Positions 1 through 8,070 are shown, numbered from the stretch's first letter. The stretch: DNA of 27,448 bases from JACRBK01 sp964427955 (GCA_964427955.1 CAYRWY010000025.1:1-27448); one strand, 5' to 3'. Program-made: numbers and translations. Notes: a model not told the origin generated them from the letters alone.

Positions 1-41
1 GAAAAAAGCGGAGAGGGGACTTACTCCACCCGAAGTTCAGT

Positions 42-70
42 CCCCCTCTCCAGCATGATTGGAGAGGGGG
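42..70. repeat. G-rich perfect inverted repeat (REP-like)
   Basis: A 10-base arm CCCCCTCTCC at 42-51 is followed by a 9-base loop and its exact reverse complement at 61-70. A second copy of the right arm, GGAGAGGGG at 10-18, could pair with the same left arm, so two exclusive hairpins are possible. The trailing GGGGGTGAGGT-like stretch to about position 82 resembles G-rich dispersed repeats that I recall from Chloroflexota and other genomes. No T-run follows, so a simple intrinsic terminator is less likely. Copy number cannot be judged from this window. Confidence 0.6.
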
Positions 71-162
71 TAGGGGGTGAGGTCAATAGTGGGCATCAAA
101 AGTTTAATTTTTTATGCGAGCCTCAGTAGCAAAGGTCCGCGTTCCTGCTGGAAGGTTGGCGT

Positions 163-981
163 GTGAAACTTCGACATCGTGTTCATCGGGTGACCGCCTG
201 GTCAGGGCGCGGACTGGTCATTCTGTTAGCCGGGGGGGCGGTGCTGTTTGTGGCGCTGCCCCTGGTGGCGTTGGGCTGGCGCAGCTATCGCGAACGGGCC
301 TGGACGCTGGTGTCTCAGGATGCGGTCCAACAGGCCGCCCGCCTGAGCTTCAGCACCACCCTGATCAGCCTGGGGATCATCCTGCTGCTGGGGACGCCGC
401 TGGCGTACGTGCTGGCGCGCTGGTCCTTTCCCGGCAAAAAACTGATCTGCGTGCTGGTCCAACTGCCGATTGTGCTGCCGCCCGCGGTCGCCGGGTTGGC
501 TCTGTTGATCACCTTCGGGCGGCGGGGCCTGCTGGGCGCGGCGCTGCAAGCCTGGGACATCCGCATCGTGTTCACCGCCAAAGCGGTCGTCATGGCCCAG
601 GTGTTTGTCGCCATGCCGTTTTATGTCCGGGCGGCTCAAGTGGGCTTTCGGATGGTGAATCGCGAAATCGAGGAAGCGGCCCTGGTGGATGGGGCCACCC
701 CCTGGAAGCGATTCGTCCACATCACGTTTCCCCTGTCCAGGAGAACGTTGGTCAGCGGGGCGCTGCTGAGTTGGGCCAGGGCGCTGGGGGAGTTCGGCGC
801 GACGATCCTGTTCGCGGGCAGCCTCAAAGGGCGGACGCAGACGATGCCGCTCCTGATCTACAACGCTTTCGAACAGAACGTGAACGCCGCCATCTGGACC
901 GCCTTGATCCTGGTGGCACTGGCCGTCCTGGTGCTGGTGCTGGTCCTCGTCTTGTCCCGTGAGAATGACCTGGAACTGTGA
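163..981 (+). CDS. modB: Molybdate-type ABC transporter permease (ModB-like)
   Basis: A 272-residue integral membrane protein, the usual size for the ModB/CysT/WtpB permease group. It has about six hydrophobic segments (roughly residues 18-40, 62-84, 95-117, 135-155, 190-210 and 240-262). The cytoplasmic coupling loop reads EEAALVDGATPWKRF (about residues 169-183), the EAA motif that docks on the ATPase. The segment ARALGEFGATILFAG near residue 205 is typical of ModB, which moves molybdate (or tungstate) across the cytoplasmic membrane. The start is GTG at 163, preceded by GGAAGG at 151-156. The C-terminus carries a run of alternating Val-Leu codons. No ModA binding protein or ModC ATPase lies to the right; the partners may lie left of the window. 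Substrate choice between molybdate, tungstate and sulfate is uncertain. Confidence 0.85.
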   Translation: MKLRHRVHRVTAWSGRGLVILLAGGAVLFVALPLVALGWRSYRERAWTLVSQDAVQQAARLSFSTTLISLGIILLLGTPLAYVLARWSFPGKKLICVLVQLPIVLPPAVAGLALLITFGRRGLLGAALQAWDIRIVFTAKAVVMAQVFVAMPFYVRAAQVGFRMVNREIEEAALVDGATPWKRFVHITFPLSRRTLVSGALLSWARALGEFGATILFAGSLKGRTQTMPLLIYNAFEQNVNAAIWTALILVALAVLVLVLVLVLSRENDLEL

Positions 982-986
982 GACTC

Positions 987-1016
987 CCCGGTGATCGCGC
1001 AGCAGCGATCACCGGG
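987..1016. terminator. Hairpin between convergent genes
   Basis: A perfect 12-base stem, CCCGGTGATCGC at 987-998 and its complement at 1005-1016, with a 6-base loop. It fills the gap between the permease gene ending at 981 and the oppositely directed mannosidase gene ending at 1022. No T-run is present on either side, so it may act as a bidirectional transcription barrier or an mRNA 3'-end stabiliser rather than a classical intrinsic terminator. Confidence 0.6.
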
Positions 1017-1021
1017 AAAGC

Positions 1022-3553
1022 CTAGTGTTCGAGCAAATTGCAGGGCTGCCAGGTCACGCCGTCCGCCGTCCGGCGGATCTTGAACGTCAGAATCTCATTC
1101 GGCCTGAACGCCAGCGTGTGCGTGGTCCCGCCTGCCAGCGCGATCTCCGCTGTGACCGGTTGGCCGGTCATCTCCACCAGGCGCACGATGAGCGCGTCTT
1201 CGGTTTCCGCTTTTTTGAGCGCGCCGAGGGCGACGCTGGACGGGCTGATCTGCAAGAAGGGCAACGCGGCCTCGGATGGTTTGGCGGGCGGCGTGGGCGG
1301 AAAATAAGTGTGAAACCGTTCCAGCGGTTGGTTCAGTTCCAACGCCGCCGGGATGATCTGCGCTGCCACATCTTGCGCACTGCTGCCCCCCACCAGCCGG
1401 AAGCGGGTGTCGATCTGCTCCTGGTCCATGAACGTGTAGGACTGCGCCGGGTCCATCGCCGGTCCGCCGGGATCGCCTTCCCAACTGCAATGGGTTGCGC
1501 CGCGGCTCAGACTCAGCCCCAGCGTGCCGCTCGCCGGCAGATCGAACCCGGACTGGCCGTTGTTGGCGATAGCTACCGCTCCGTTGGGAGCCTCCAACCG
1601 TATCCAGCGCCCATAGGGGTATTCGGTGGCATCCGCCGGGTAATGGGCGGTGCCGTAGGGGACCTCGCATACCGCGCTGACGTCCGGCAGATCGAAGGGG
1701 AGCACCAGCTTGATCATCTTACGCCGCGCACCCATGTACAGCCGCACGGCAGCGTCGAGGTAGGGCAGATCAGCATAGAAGGTGATCTGCACGGCAGCGC
1801 GCGTGTGCTGCCAGCCGACCAGTCCCTCGACGGTGATCGAGACCGGTCCGGCGTGGATCACGCGCAGCGCGGGACCTTGCTGGCCTTCCACGCCCGCGAA
1901 AGCGCCCACTTCCGCCGGGGTGAGCGCCGCCAGCGGGCTGACCGGGACGTTATACACCACCCGGTTTTCGCCGCCCCAGGCGTGGGAGACATCCTGCATG
2001 GCGCACAACTGCACCGGCCCTTTGAGCAGGTTTTTCCCGGTGGAACGCTGGATCAGGCTCTCCAGCGCGGCAGTCTGGCGCGCGAAGTGGGCTTCCCACC
2101 ACCGGTTCTTGACCGTGATCCCGGACTCGTCGGATTGCGTGCTGAGTTCGCCCGCCGCCGGGACGCCGGATGGCTCGAACCGGACGACGTAGCGCCGCAC
2201 GCTGAGCGGCGGAACCTCTGCCGTGAAGCCTACGAACGGCTGCCAGGTCCCGGCCTGGAGTACAGACGGCCCGCCCGCTTCCTGGTGGCATACCGGCGTG
2301 CCGGTGTCGTCGTACAGGCTGATGGGACGATAGTCGGGCGGCGGGGCGTAGGCGCTCAAGATGTTCAGCCCCACGGGCGCGCGCAGCGGGATCGCATGGG
2401 GGTTGAAGACGTAGATCGGGACGGTCTCCGGTTCGGGCGAAATATCAGGCAGCAGCGCGTGCTGGGACCGGACGGTGATCTGCCGCGCGAGGTCGCCCGC
2501 ATGGCCGAACACCGCCTGCACGCCGGGGATCGCGCCTTCCAGCAGCGAGCCGCACAGCGTATCGTGAAAGGTGTTGAGCATCAGGCGCTTCCAGGCCGTA
2601 CGCAGGTCTGCCGCCGGATACGCGATCCCGGCGTACCACCAGGCCAGCGCCGCCCAACGTTCCGCTGAGGCCAGCCGCGCTTCCGTGTCGCGCATGGCCC
2701 GCTTGATCGACGCGACCGAGGTATACGTGCCGGACAGCGTGCGCTGCAATTCCCCTTCGTATACCGGCAGCTTGTCCGCGCGCTCGATGATCCGCGCCAG
2801 GTACGCCTCCGGGGTGCTGTGGCGCAGTTCCACGCCGCTGCCCGCCGTTTCGGCGATCAATTCGCGGAAGCGTTCCAGGTCATCTCGGGTCGCGCCGCCG
2901 CCATGATCACCCAAGCCCCACAAGACCAGCGCATCCTGTCCGGTCGCCCGCGCGAACTCGATCCCGTTGCGCGCCTGCTCCTGGGCCTGGCCGGGACGGG
3001 GCGTGCAGTACCAGCCGGTGTGCGGGCGCAGCGCAATCACTTCGGCGCCGTCCTTGCCGCGCCAGCGGTATAGCGGGGCGGGCAGGTCCATCTGGGCGGC
3101 GTTCGGGCGGCAGTGCAGGTACAGTTTGAAGGCGCTGCCGTGTAGGATTTGGGGCAGCCCGCTCGGATGCCCGAACGAATCGAAGTTGAAGGCGACCGGC
3201 GGCTGGACACCGAATTTTTCTTCGAAATAGCGCCGTCCTTCCAGGATCACGCGCACCAGTGTCTCGCCGCCGGGGATATTGCAGTCCGGCTGCAAGTACC
3301 AGCCGCCCGTGATGTTCCAGCGCCCCGCCTGCGCCAATTCGCGAATCCGCCCGAACAGGATGGGATCATGCTCCTCAACCCATTCGTACAGCAGGCTTTC
3401 GTTATGGTTGAACACGAATTCGGGGAACTCGCCCAACAGGTCGGCGGCGGTGCGGAAGGTGGAGATGGCTTCGCGCAGACCCTCTTCCCAGGTCCACATC
3501 CAAACCGGGTCGAGGTGAGCATTGCAGATCAAATGAACGATAGGCTCTGTCAT
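1022..3553 (-). CDS. Alpha-mannosidase, GH38 family
   Basis: An 843-residue protein that hydrolyses alpha-linked mannose. GH38 enzymes are zinc-dependent retaining glycosidases. The N-terminal motif HLDPVW (residues 13-18) gives the zinc ligands His13 and Asp15. NFDSFGH (residues 123-129) aligns with the family's (I)DPFGH motif and gives the nucleophile and zinc ligand Asp125. GLGDHGGG near 214-221 supplies the last zinc ligand, His217. GGWYLQPD (83-90) is another conserved block. The remainder fits the family's beta-rich C-terminal domains. There is no signal peptide or membrane segment, so it should act in the cytoplasm on imported mannosides. Start: ATG at 3553, with AAAGG about 11 bases upstream. 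It is the last gene of a minus-strand operon, 25 bases after the ROK kinase gene. Exact linkage specificity cannot be read from sequence. Confidence 0.93.
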   Translation of the reverse strand: MTEPIVHLICNAHLDPVWMWTWEEGLREAISTFRTAADLLGEFPEFVFNHNESLLYEWVEEHDPILFGRIRELAQAGRWNITGGWYLQPDCNIPGGETLVRVILEGRRYFEEKFGVQPPVAFNFDSFGHPSGLPQILHGSAFKLYLHCRPNAAQMDLPAPLYRWRGKDGAEVIALRPHTGWYCTPRPGQAQEQARNGIEFARATGQDALVLWGLGDHGGGATRDDLERFRELIAETAGSGVELRHSTPEAYLARIIERADKLPVYEGELQRTLSGTYTSVASIKRAMRDTEARLASAERWAALAWWYAGIAYPAADLRTAWKRLMLNTFHDTLCGSLLEGAIPGVQAVFGHAGDLARQITVRSQHALLPDISPEPETVPIYVFNPHAIPLRAPVGLNILSAYAPPPDYRPISLYDDTGTPVCHQEAGGPSVLQAGTWQPFVGFTAEVPPLSVRRYVVRFEPSGVPAAGELSTQSDESGITVKNRWWEAHFARQTAALESLIQRSTGKNLLKGPVQLCAMQDVSHAWGGENRVVYNVPVSPLAALTPAEVGAFAGVEGQQGPALRVIHAGPVSITVEGLVGWQHTRAAVQITFYADLPYLDAAVRLYMGARRKMIKLVLPFDLPDVSAVCEVPYGTAHYPADATEYPYGRWIRLEAPNGAVAIANNGQSGFDLPASGTLGLSLSRGATHCSWEGDPGGPAMDPAQSYTFMDQEQIDTRFRLVGGSSAQDVAAQIIPAALELNQPLERFHTYFPPTPPAKPSEAALPFLQISPSSVALGALKKAETEDALIVRLVEMTGQPVTAEIALAGGTTHTLAFRPNEILTFKIRRTADGVTWQPCNLLEH

Positions 3554-3578
3554 GAATATTTTTACCTTTAAACGCCGA

Positions 3579-4550
3579 TCACGGCTGTTTCAAGTTGTTT
3601 TGGGCAATCGATAGGCTCGCCAGATCGCCGATCTGCTCGCCCAGTCCGGCGGGCACGATCTCGCACACGGCCAGCGCGAGGGGCAGCGCCTCCTGCCGCA
3701 GGACCTGCCAGGTCAGCGTTTCCAGCAGGGACTGCTGCCGCCCGTAAATGCTGCCGATCACGATCCGCTCCGGGTTCAGGACATCGACCAGGATGGCCAA
3801 TCCCTGCCCCAACCGCCGGGCGACCGTCTCGTAAATCTCGCGCGCCAGCGGATCGCCCTGCTGCGCAGCCTGCCCCACTTTTTCAGCGGTGATCAGCGCG
3901 AGATCGTCGAGTGTCGGGCAGAAGGTGGGCGGCGCGCCTGCCGCGAGATGCGGTTCGGTCATCGTCCGGGCCAACTGCGCGATCCCGCCGCCGCTGCAAA
4001 AGCCCTCGAAAGACCCGGCCTTGCCGTAGCCGACCGGGCCATCCGGGGCCAGCCGCATATGGCCGACCTCGCCCGCCATATCGTTCGTGCCGGAATAGAG
4101 CCGCCCGTCCAGGATCAGCCCGGCGCCCATGCCGGTCCCGAAGGTCAGAAAGACCATGTTCCGGCAGCCGCGTCCCGCCCCCCATTGCCATTCGGCCAGG
4201 GCGCAGGCGTTGGCGTCATTTTGCAGGCCGGTAGGCACGCCGAAACGCGCGCGGAGCGGGCTGACGACGTCGATGCGATCCCAGGTGGGCAGGTTGGGCG
4301 GCGTCAGGATCAGTCCACGCGCGCTGTCCAATGGCCCGCCGCAGCTAATCCCGATCGCTTCCAGCACAAAGTCAGGCTGTTCCGCCAGCAGTTCCGCCAG
4401 CGCGTTGGCGAGTTGACTTAACGCGGTATGCGGATCGCCGGGCGTGGCGAAGCGCCGCTTGGCGAGGAGGTCCACGCCGCCCGTGTGGCTGCGCCCCAGG
4501 CATACGGCGCACTTGGTCCCTCCAATGTCGACTCCGGCGAGATCAGACAT
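3579..4550 (-). CDS. ROK-family sugar kinase
   Basis: A 323-residue ROK protein. It has the N-terminal phosphate-binding motif VDIGGTK (residues 7-13), the sugar-binding and catalytic block QNDANACALAEW (110-121, catalytic base Asp112), the FGTGMGAGLI loop (137-146) and the sugar ligands in EVGH (161-164). ROK members are kinases of glucose, GlcNAc, ManNAc, fructose or related sugars, or are repressors; with no DNA-binding domain here a kinase is expected. The usual zinc motif CxCGxxGCxE appears as VGYGKAGSFE (173-182), so the three cysteines are gone. The frame extends upstream to 4658, but the ATG at 4550 starts the domain directly and overlaps the SIS gene by eight bases, so it is the likely start and is translationally coupled. 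Mannose or an amino sugar from the mannosidase is a plausible substrate; this is inference. Confidence 0.88.
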   Translation of the reverse strand: MSDLAGVDIGGTKCAVCLGRSHTGGVDLLAKRRFATPGDPHTALSQLANALAELLAEQPDFVLEAIGISCGGPLDSARGLILTPPNLPTWDRIDVVSPLRARFGVPTGLQNDANACALAEWQWGAGRGCRNMVFLTFGTGMGAGLILDGRLYSGTNDMAGEVGHMRLAPDGPVGYGKAGSFEGFCSGGGIAQLARTMTEPHLAAGAPPTFCPTLDDLALITAEKVGQAAQQGDPLAREIYETVARRLGQGLAILVDVLNPERIVIGSIYGRQQSLLETLTWQVLRQEALPLALAVCEIVPAGLGEQIGDLASLSIAQNNLKQP

Positions 4551-5181
4551 GGGGGAAGAACGTCTCTTCCAGCATGGCGCACAGCGTATGGTAGATGGGC
4601 AGATGCCGCTCCTGAATCCGCGCCGTGTCGGTGTAGGGCACGCGGATCGTGACGTCACACAGGCCGACCATCGTCCCGCCGTCCTGGCCGGTCAGCCCGA
4701 TGGTCCGCAGTTTCATCGCGCGCGCGACCCGCAGGGCGTGCAGCACATTGCGCGACGTGCCCGAAGTGCTGATCCCGAGCAAGGTATCTCCGGCCCGCCC
4801 GTAACCGTACACCTGTTGGGCGAAGACCATGTCCGGCGCGACGTCGTTGGCAAAGGCCGTCATCAGCCCGGACTGGCTGACCAGCGAGATGGCGGGCAGC
4901 GCCCCCTGTAAGTGATCGGCCAGATAGTCGCCGTGCTCCGGTTCTGCCGCGCACAACAGCGCGCGCCGGTCCGGTGACAGCGGGCGCTTGGACCGGAAAC
5001 CTTTCATCAGTTCGCCGACGATATGTTCGCAGTCGGCAGCACTGCCGCCGTTGCCACAGATCAGCAGCGTACCCCCGGCTTCAAACATAATGCGGAGCAG
5101 GTCGAAGGCCGAGGCAATATCCCCGGCACAGCCCGCCAGGTCAGGATAGCGGGCCACCAGATTCGTGTTGATGCGGTGCAT
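4543..5181 (-). CDS. SIS-domain phosphosugar isomerase, GmhA-like
   Basis: A 212-residue sugar isomerase (SIS) domain protein similar to sedoheptulose-7-phosphate isomerase GmhA. Visible features are GNGGS (43-47), the GEL glutamate Glu57 matching the GmhA catalytic glutamate, the phosphate-binding ISTSGTS (137-143), and RIQERHLPIYH (188-198) with Gln190, His193 and His198 matching GmhA's Q and H residues. An insertion of about 25 residues (about 66-93) is absent from E. coli GmhA. The ATG at 5181 has GAGGA seven bases upstream. An ATG at 5217 is in frame but would sit at or before the predicted transcription start. First gene of an operon with a ROK kinase and an alpha-mannosidase, so a catabolic phosphosugar substrate is more likely than heptose synthesis. 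The true substrate is unknown. Confidence 0.85.
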   Translation of the reverse strand: MHRINTNLVARYPDLAGCAGDIASAFDLLRIMFEAGGTLLICGNGGSAADCEHIVGELMKGFRSKRPLSPDRRALLCAAEPEHGDYLADHLQGALPAISLVSQSGLMTAFANDVAPDMVFAQQVYGYGRAGDTLLGISTSGTSRNVLHALRVARAMKLRTIGLTGQDGGTMVGLCDVTIRVPYTDTARIQERHLPIYHTLCAMLEETFFPHV

Positions 5182-5222
5182 AACGTGTCCTCGTCTCGCC
5201 AAACCATCATTTTCCACCTGCC

Positions 5223-5251
5223 ATTGTAACGCTCAGGCGGAATATGCCCAA
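5223..5251 (-). promoter_or_regulatory. Predicted promoter of the SIS-ROK-mannosidase operon
   Basis: On the minus strand a TTGGGC -35-like hexamer (5246-5251) lies 17 bases before TACAAT (5223-5228), one base off the -10 consensus. The -35 is weak (3 of 6 matches). Transcription would begin near 5216, between the preceding terminator and the SIS start at 5181, which favours 5181 over 5217 as the start codon. Confidence 0.45.
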
Positions 5252-5254
5252 TGG

Positions 5255-5280
5255 AAAAAAGGCCGATCACTGATCGGCCC
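5255..5280 (-). terminator. Intrinsic terminator after the DUF2917-like gene
   Basis: Read on the minus strand, GGCCGATC pairs with GATCGGCC around a three-base loop (5261-5279), and the stem is followed directly by TTTTTT (5255-5260). This is a textbook intrinsic terminator about 40 bases past the stop codon at 5322. It separates the STAND/DUF2917 transcript from the next minus-strand operon. Confidence 0.85.
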
Positions 5281-5321
5281 TTGCCTGCACATGCGAGTTG
5301 TCGGTCGGGGAATGAGGAATA

Positions 5322-5654
5322 CTAGCACCCGGAGGTCTCACAGAGGCGATAGATCACGGCCTGCTCTTCCAACGCCGAGACGACTGCCGCGTCTTTGCCT
5401 GGGTTCAGGATCATTTCCTCGCCGGCCAGCAGGGTGGTATCCTGGCCATCCAGCGTGACCCAGGCACACCCGGACACGATGCACAGCGTTTGGCCCCGGC
5501 GGGCGATACTCAGGGTTTCGTCCGGCTCCAGCCGGTTGTCGCCAGCGTTCAGGACCGCACATGGCGCAGGTTCCTCGGCAGCGACGACCAGGGGGGATCG
5601 TCTCGATCCGCCCAGGATGATCACAGTGAGATGCCTGTTTTGAATGGTGTTCAT
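5322..5654 (-). CDS. Small DUF2917-like protein
   Basis: A 110-residue protein. Residues about 43-107 match the pattern of DUF2917: a LEPDETLSI strand, RRGQTLCIVSGCAWVTLDGQ (53-71 region) with the characteristic G-x-x-WVT-x-DG core, then a LLAGEEMIL segment (75-83). This is a small beta-rich domain of unknown function. No signal peptide or membrane segment is evident. The ATG at 5654 overlaps the TGA of the upstream STAND gene by four bases (ATGA), with GAGGG five bases before it, so the two are translationally coupled. It is the last gene before an intrinsic terminator. A role as partner or modulator of the STAND protein is suggested only by this coupling. Confidence 0.72.
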   Translation of the reverse strand: MNTIQNRHLTVIILGGSRRSPLVVAAEEPAPCAVLNAGDNRLEPDETLSIARRGQTLCIVSGCAWVTLDGQDTTLLAGEEMILNPGKDAAVVSALEEQAVIYRLCETSGC

Positions 5655-8017
5655 ATCAACCCTCGCGCTGCATTGACTTCGGTCAAAAGATAGGCTCTGC
5701 CGTTCCCCGCGCGCACTTCTTCGCGTTCGGCCACCGTGCCGGTGATAGCCTGGACCAGGTCGTCCATCCGGGCTTGATCGTGCTGGAGGTCCAAACGGAC
5801 GGCCAGGTCGCGCGCCTGGGCGGCATAATCCAGGGCCGCCTGGTCGTCGGCATCCCTCCAGGCCAGCACCGCCAGATCGGTCAGGACCATTTCCTGAAGC
5901 AGCAGTTCGCCCCACTTTTCGCTCACCTGCAAGGCGGTTTCGTAATCGCGGTGGCTCTCCGCCTTGTAGCCTTGGTCGCGCCTCACCTGGGCCAGGCGCA
6001 GGCTGCAATAGCCGACGGCGCGTTCCCACTGCATCAGATTCGCTTCGCGGATGAGCGATACCAGGATGCGTTCGGCCTGGTCCAGTTCGCCCAGATCGTG
6101 TAACGCACGAGCTAAGTTGTACTGTCCTGAGATCACGCCTCGCAGGTTGATGAATCGCTGGCACAGGGCAATGTGCTGTTCGGCATAGCGGCGCGCGCGC
6201 TGGTGGTCCCCGCAGGTGAGATGAGCTTGAGTGAGATAGTTCAAGATATTCGAATCGAGCAGCAGTTGCTCGTCGTTCAGGGCGCGGATGTCTTGCTCAA
6301 GATCCAACAGATGTTGGACCACCTCCCGCGAAGTGGGTTCCTTCAGATAGTAGAAATATTCCAGGTAGCTCTTGAGCTTCAGCAGGCGCGGCTCTTTGTG
6401 CGGATCGGGGACTCCTTCGGCGTTCAGGATGTCCAGAATGATCGCAACCAGGCGGTTCCAGTCCCCGACCACGTAGAGATGGTGCCAGATCGCAGTCACC
6501 AGCCGGATACACTGGTCGAACTGCCGCCGGTCCAGGGCGTAACGGATCGCGGCGAACAGATTCTCCTGCTCGTCACGCAGGGTTTGGTGCGTGACCATGT
6601 CGAAGCTTTCACCGCCGTAGGGTTCGGCGAAATCCACGCACCACGCCAGCCAGCGCGCCCGCAGGGTATCCAGTTGACCGCTGCGCTCCGCCATCGACCG
6701 CGCGAAGGCGCGCGTCAAGGGGTGTAAGTGGTAGCGGGATTGGGTTCCCGTCCAGTCATCTTCGACCGTCATCATCGAGAGTTCGGTTAAGCGCCCCAGG
6801 CCTGCCGTCAGTGGGTAGCCGGATACCTCGGCAATGGTGCCAATCGCCTCCCGCGTCCCAGTGGTGGTGAAGCAGGCCAGCGCCCGCAGGATGCGCCGTT
6901 CCTCTTCGTTCAGGAATTCCCAGATGGTGCTGAACATGTAATCGAAGATGGCCCCGTGGCCCTGCCAGAGGTCTTGCAGCACCGTTTCGAGCGGTTGTTT
7001 GCGGTGGGCGATGAAGCCCAGCGACATCAACAGCACCCAGGGGTTGCCTTCCGTCGCGCGCAGCAGCGGCAGGATGGTGGCATCGTCGGCGGTGGCTAAC
7101 GGCGACAGGTTGTGCTCGCTGGCCCATTCCCGGATCAGCCCTAATGCCTCGACGTCGTCTAACCCGGTCAGGTGGAGGGGATGGGTATCGGGCCACAAGG
7201 CGGGATAGTAATCGCGCGTCGTGATGATCACCTTGCTGGACGCCGGTACGCCTTCCAGGATGAACCGTTTCAAGCGTGCATCGGTGATCGTCTCGAAGTT
7301 GTCCACGATGAGCAGAACCCGGAACTGCCGGAGCAGACTCTGCACGAATGTCAGTTTTTCGTCGTCCGACTGGCGCAGGACGGTGGGAAAGTCCAGCACA
7401 CGCCCGATCTCGTTCAACACGTCGCTGACGAAAAGCTGGCTGTCGCGCGCCGACGTGAAAATGACCGCATCGTACAACGGCCCACCTGAGGTGGGTTGGC
7501 AGGCGAACAACTGGTGCACGGCTTCGACCACCAGGGAGGTTTTTCCCACTCCGCCGATGCCATACACCACGATCACCGCCGCCCGGCTGTCGGGCGCGAG
7601 CAGCCGGTCCAGTTCGCGGATCTCCTGCACACGGCCCCGGAAAGAGAGATGGCGCCGGGGGAGGTTGGAATAGAACCGGGGAACGGGGGCGTTAGCCGGG
7701 TGGGCGACTTCGGGCAGAATCGGCTGTCCGCCTGCTTCCACGGCGAGGCTCTGGGCGAGATCATTGCCGATGCGTCCATAGCGGATGCAGAAATCCAGCA
7801 CGATTTTCAGGCGCTGGCTGCTGGGCGGATAGCCGCGCATCCAACGCTGCACGGTGTAGAAGCTGAGCGGGACCGACTGCTCTTCGGCCCGGCTGACGGC
7901 CAGCGCGATTTCTTGCTCGACGACTTCCATATTCAGGCGCTTGCGCTTGGCGACACTCGAGATCGCCTCCGTCAGCAGTTTTCCAAAGCGTGGGTTAGGT
8001 GGGTGTTTGACTGACAT
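5651..8017 (-). CDS. STAND-family NB-ARC ATPase with TPR repeats, predicted regulator
   Basis: A 788-residue multidomain protein (numbering below counts from the in-frame ATG at 8020). Residues 10-95 form an N-terminal helical domain with an HTH-like segment (FYTVQRWMRGYPP, 54-66). The NB-ARC ATPase follows: P-loop GIGGVGKTS (154-162), Walker B LLIVD (236-240), sensor IITTRD (265-270), a GxP-type motif GNPWVL (325-330), a winged-helix region (about 360-430) and an MHD-like HLHPL (431-435). Residues about 480-770 are helical TPR-type repeats. STAND proteins are nucleotide switches used in transcription control or defence; with an N-terminal HTH-like region, transcription control is favoured. 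GGAGG lies six bases before ATG 8017 but only three before ATG 8020, so 8017 is preferred. It is divergent from the arabinan importer and coupled to a DUF2917-like gene. Its ligand and targets are unknown. Confidence 0.82.
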   Translation of the reverse strand: MSVKHPPNPRFGKLLTEAISSVAKRKRLNMEVVEQEIALAVSRAEEQSVPLSFYTVQRWMRGYPPSSQRLKIVLDFCIRYGRIGNDLAQSLAVEAGGQPILPEVAHPANAPVPRFYSNLPRRHLSFRGRVQEIRELDRLLAPDSRAAVIVVYGIGGVGKTSLVVEAVHQLFACQPTSGGPLYDAVIFTSARDSQLFVSDVLNEIGRVLDFPTVLRQSDDEKLTFVQSLLRQFRVLLIVDNFETITDARLKRFILEGVPASSKVIITTRDYYPALWPDTHPLHLTGLDDVEALGLIREWASEHNLSPLATADDATILPLLRATEGNPWVLLMSLGFIAHRKQPLETVLQDLWQGHGAIFDYMFSTIWEFLNEEERRILRALACFTTTGTREAIGTIAEVSGYPLTAGLGRLTELSMMTVEDDWTGTQSRYHLHPLTRAFARSMAERSGQLDTLRARWLAWCVDFAEPYGGESFDMVTHQTLRDEQENLFAAIRYALDRRQFDQCIRLVTAIWHHLYVVGDWNRLVAIILDILNAEGVPDPHKEPRLLKLKSYLEYFYYLKEPTSREVVQHLLDLEQDIRALNDEQLLLDSNILNYLTQAHLTCGDHQRARRYAEQHIALCQRFINLRGVISGQYNLARALHDLGELDQAERILVSLIREANLMQWERAVGYCSLRLAQVRRDQGYKAESHRDYETALQVSEKWGELLLQEMVLTDLAVLAWRDADDQAALDYAAQARDLAVRLDLQHDQARMDDLVQAITGTVAEREEVRAGNGRAYLLTEVNAARGLI

Positions 8018-8070
8018 CATGATCCTCCGAAGTTTATTTTACAGCAGAAGTGGAGGAGATTTTGCAATGT

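Noticed and set aside
911..960. Short repeat of Val-Leu codons at the ModB C-terminus
   Set aside because: Simple-sequence coding for a hydrophobic segment; no sign of a separate element.
1025..2668. 547-codon open frame antisense to the mannosidase gene
   Set aside because: High-GC shadow frame opposite a clear GH38 gene with all catalytic motifs; its translation is Arg/Gly-rich with no recognisable domain.
4551..4658. 36-residue N-terminal extension of the ROK kinase
   Set aside because: The extension is inside the SIS coding region in another frame, and the ROK domain begins directly at ATG 4550.
5655..6164. Upstream extension of the DUF2917-like frame to 280 residues
   Set aside because: This part lies in another frame of the STAND gene; the ATG at 5654 has a good ribosome site and a four-base overlap with the STAND stop.
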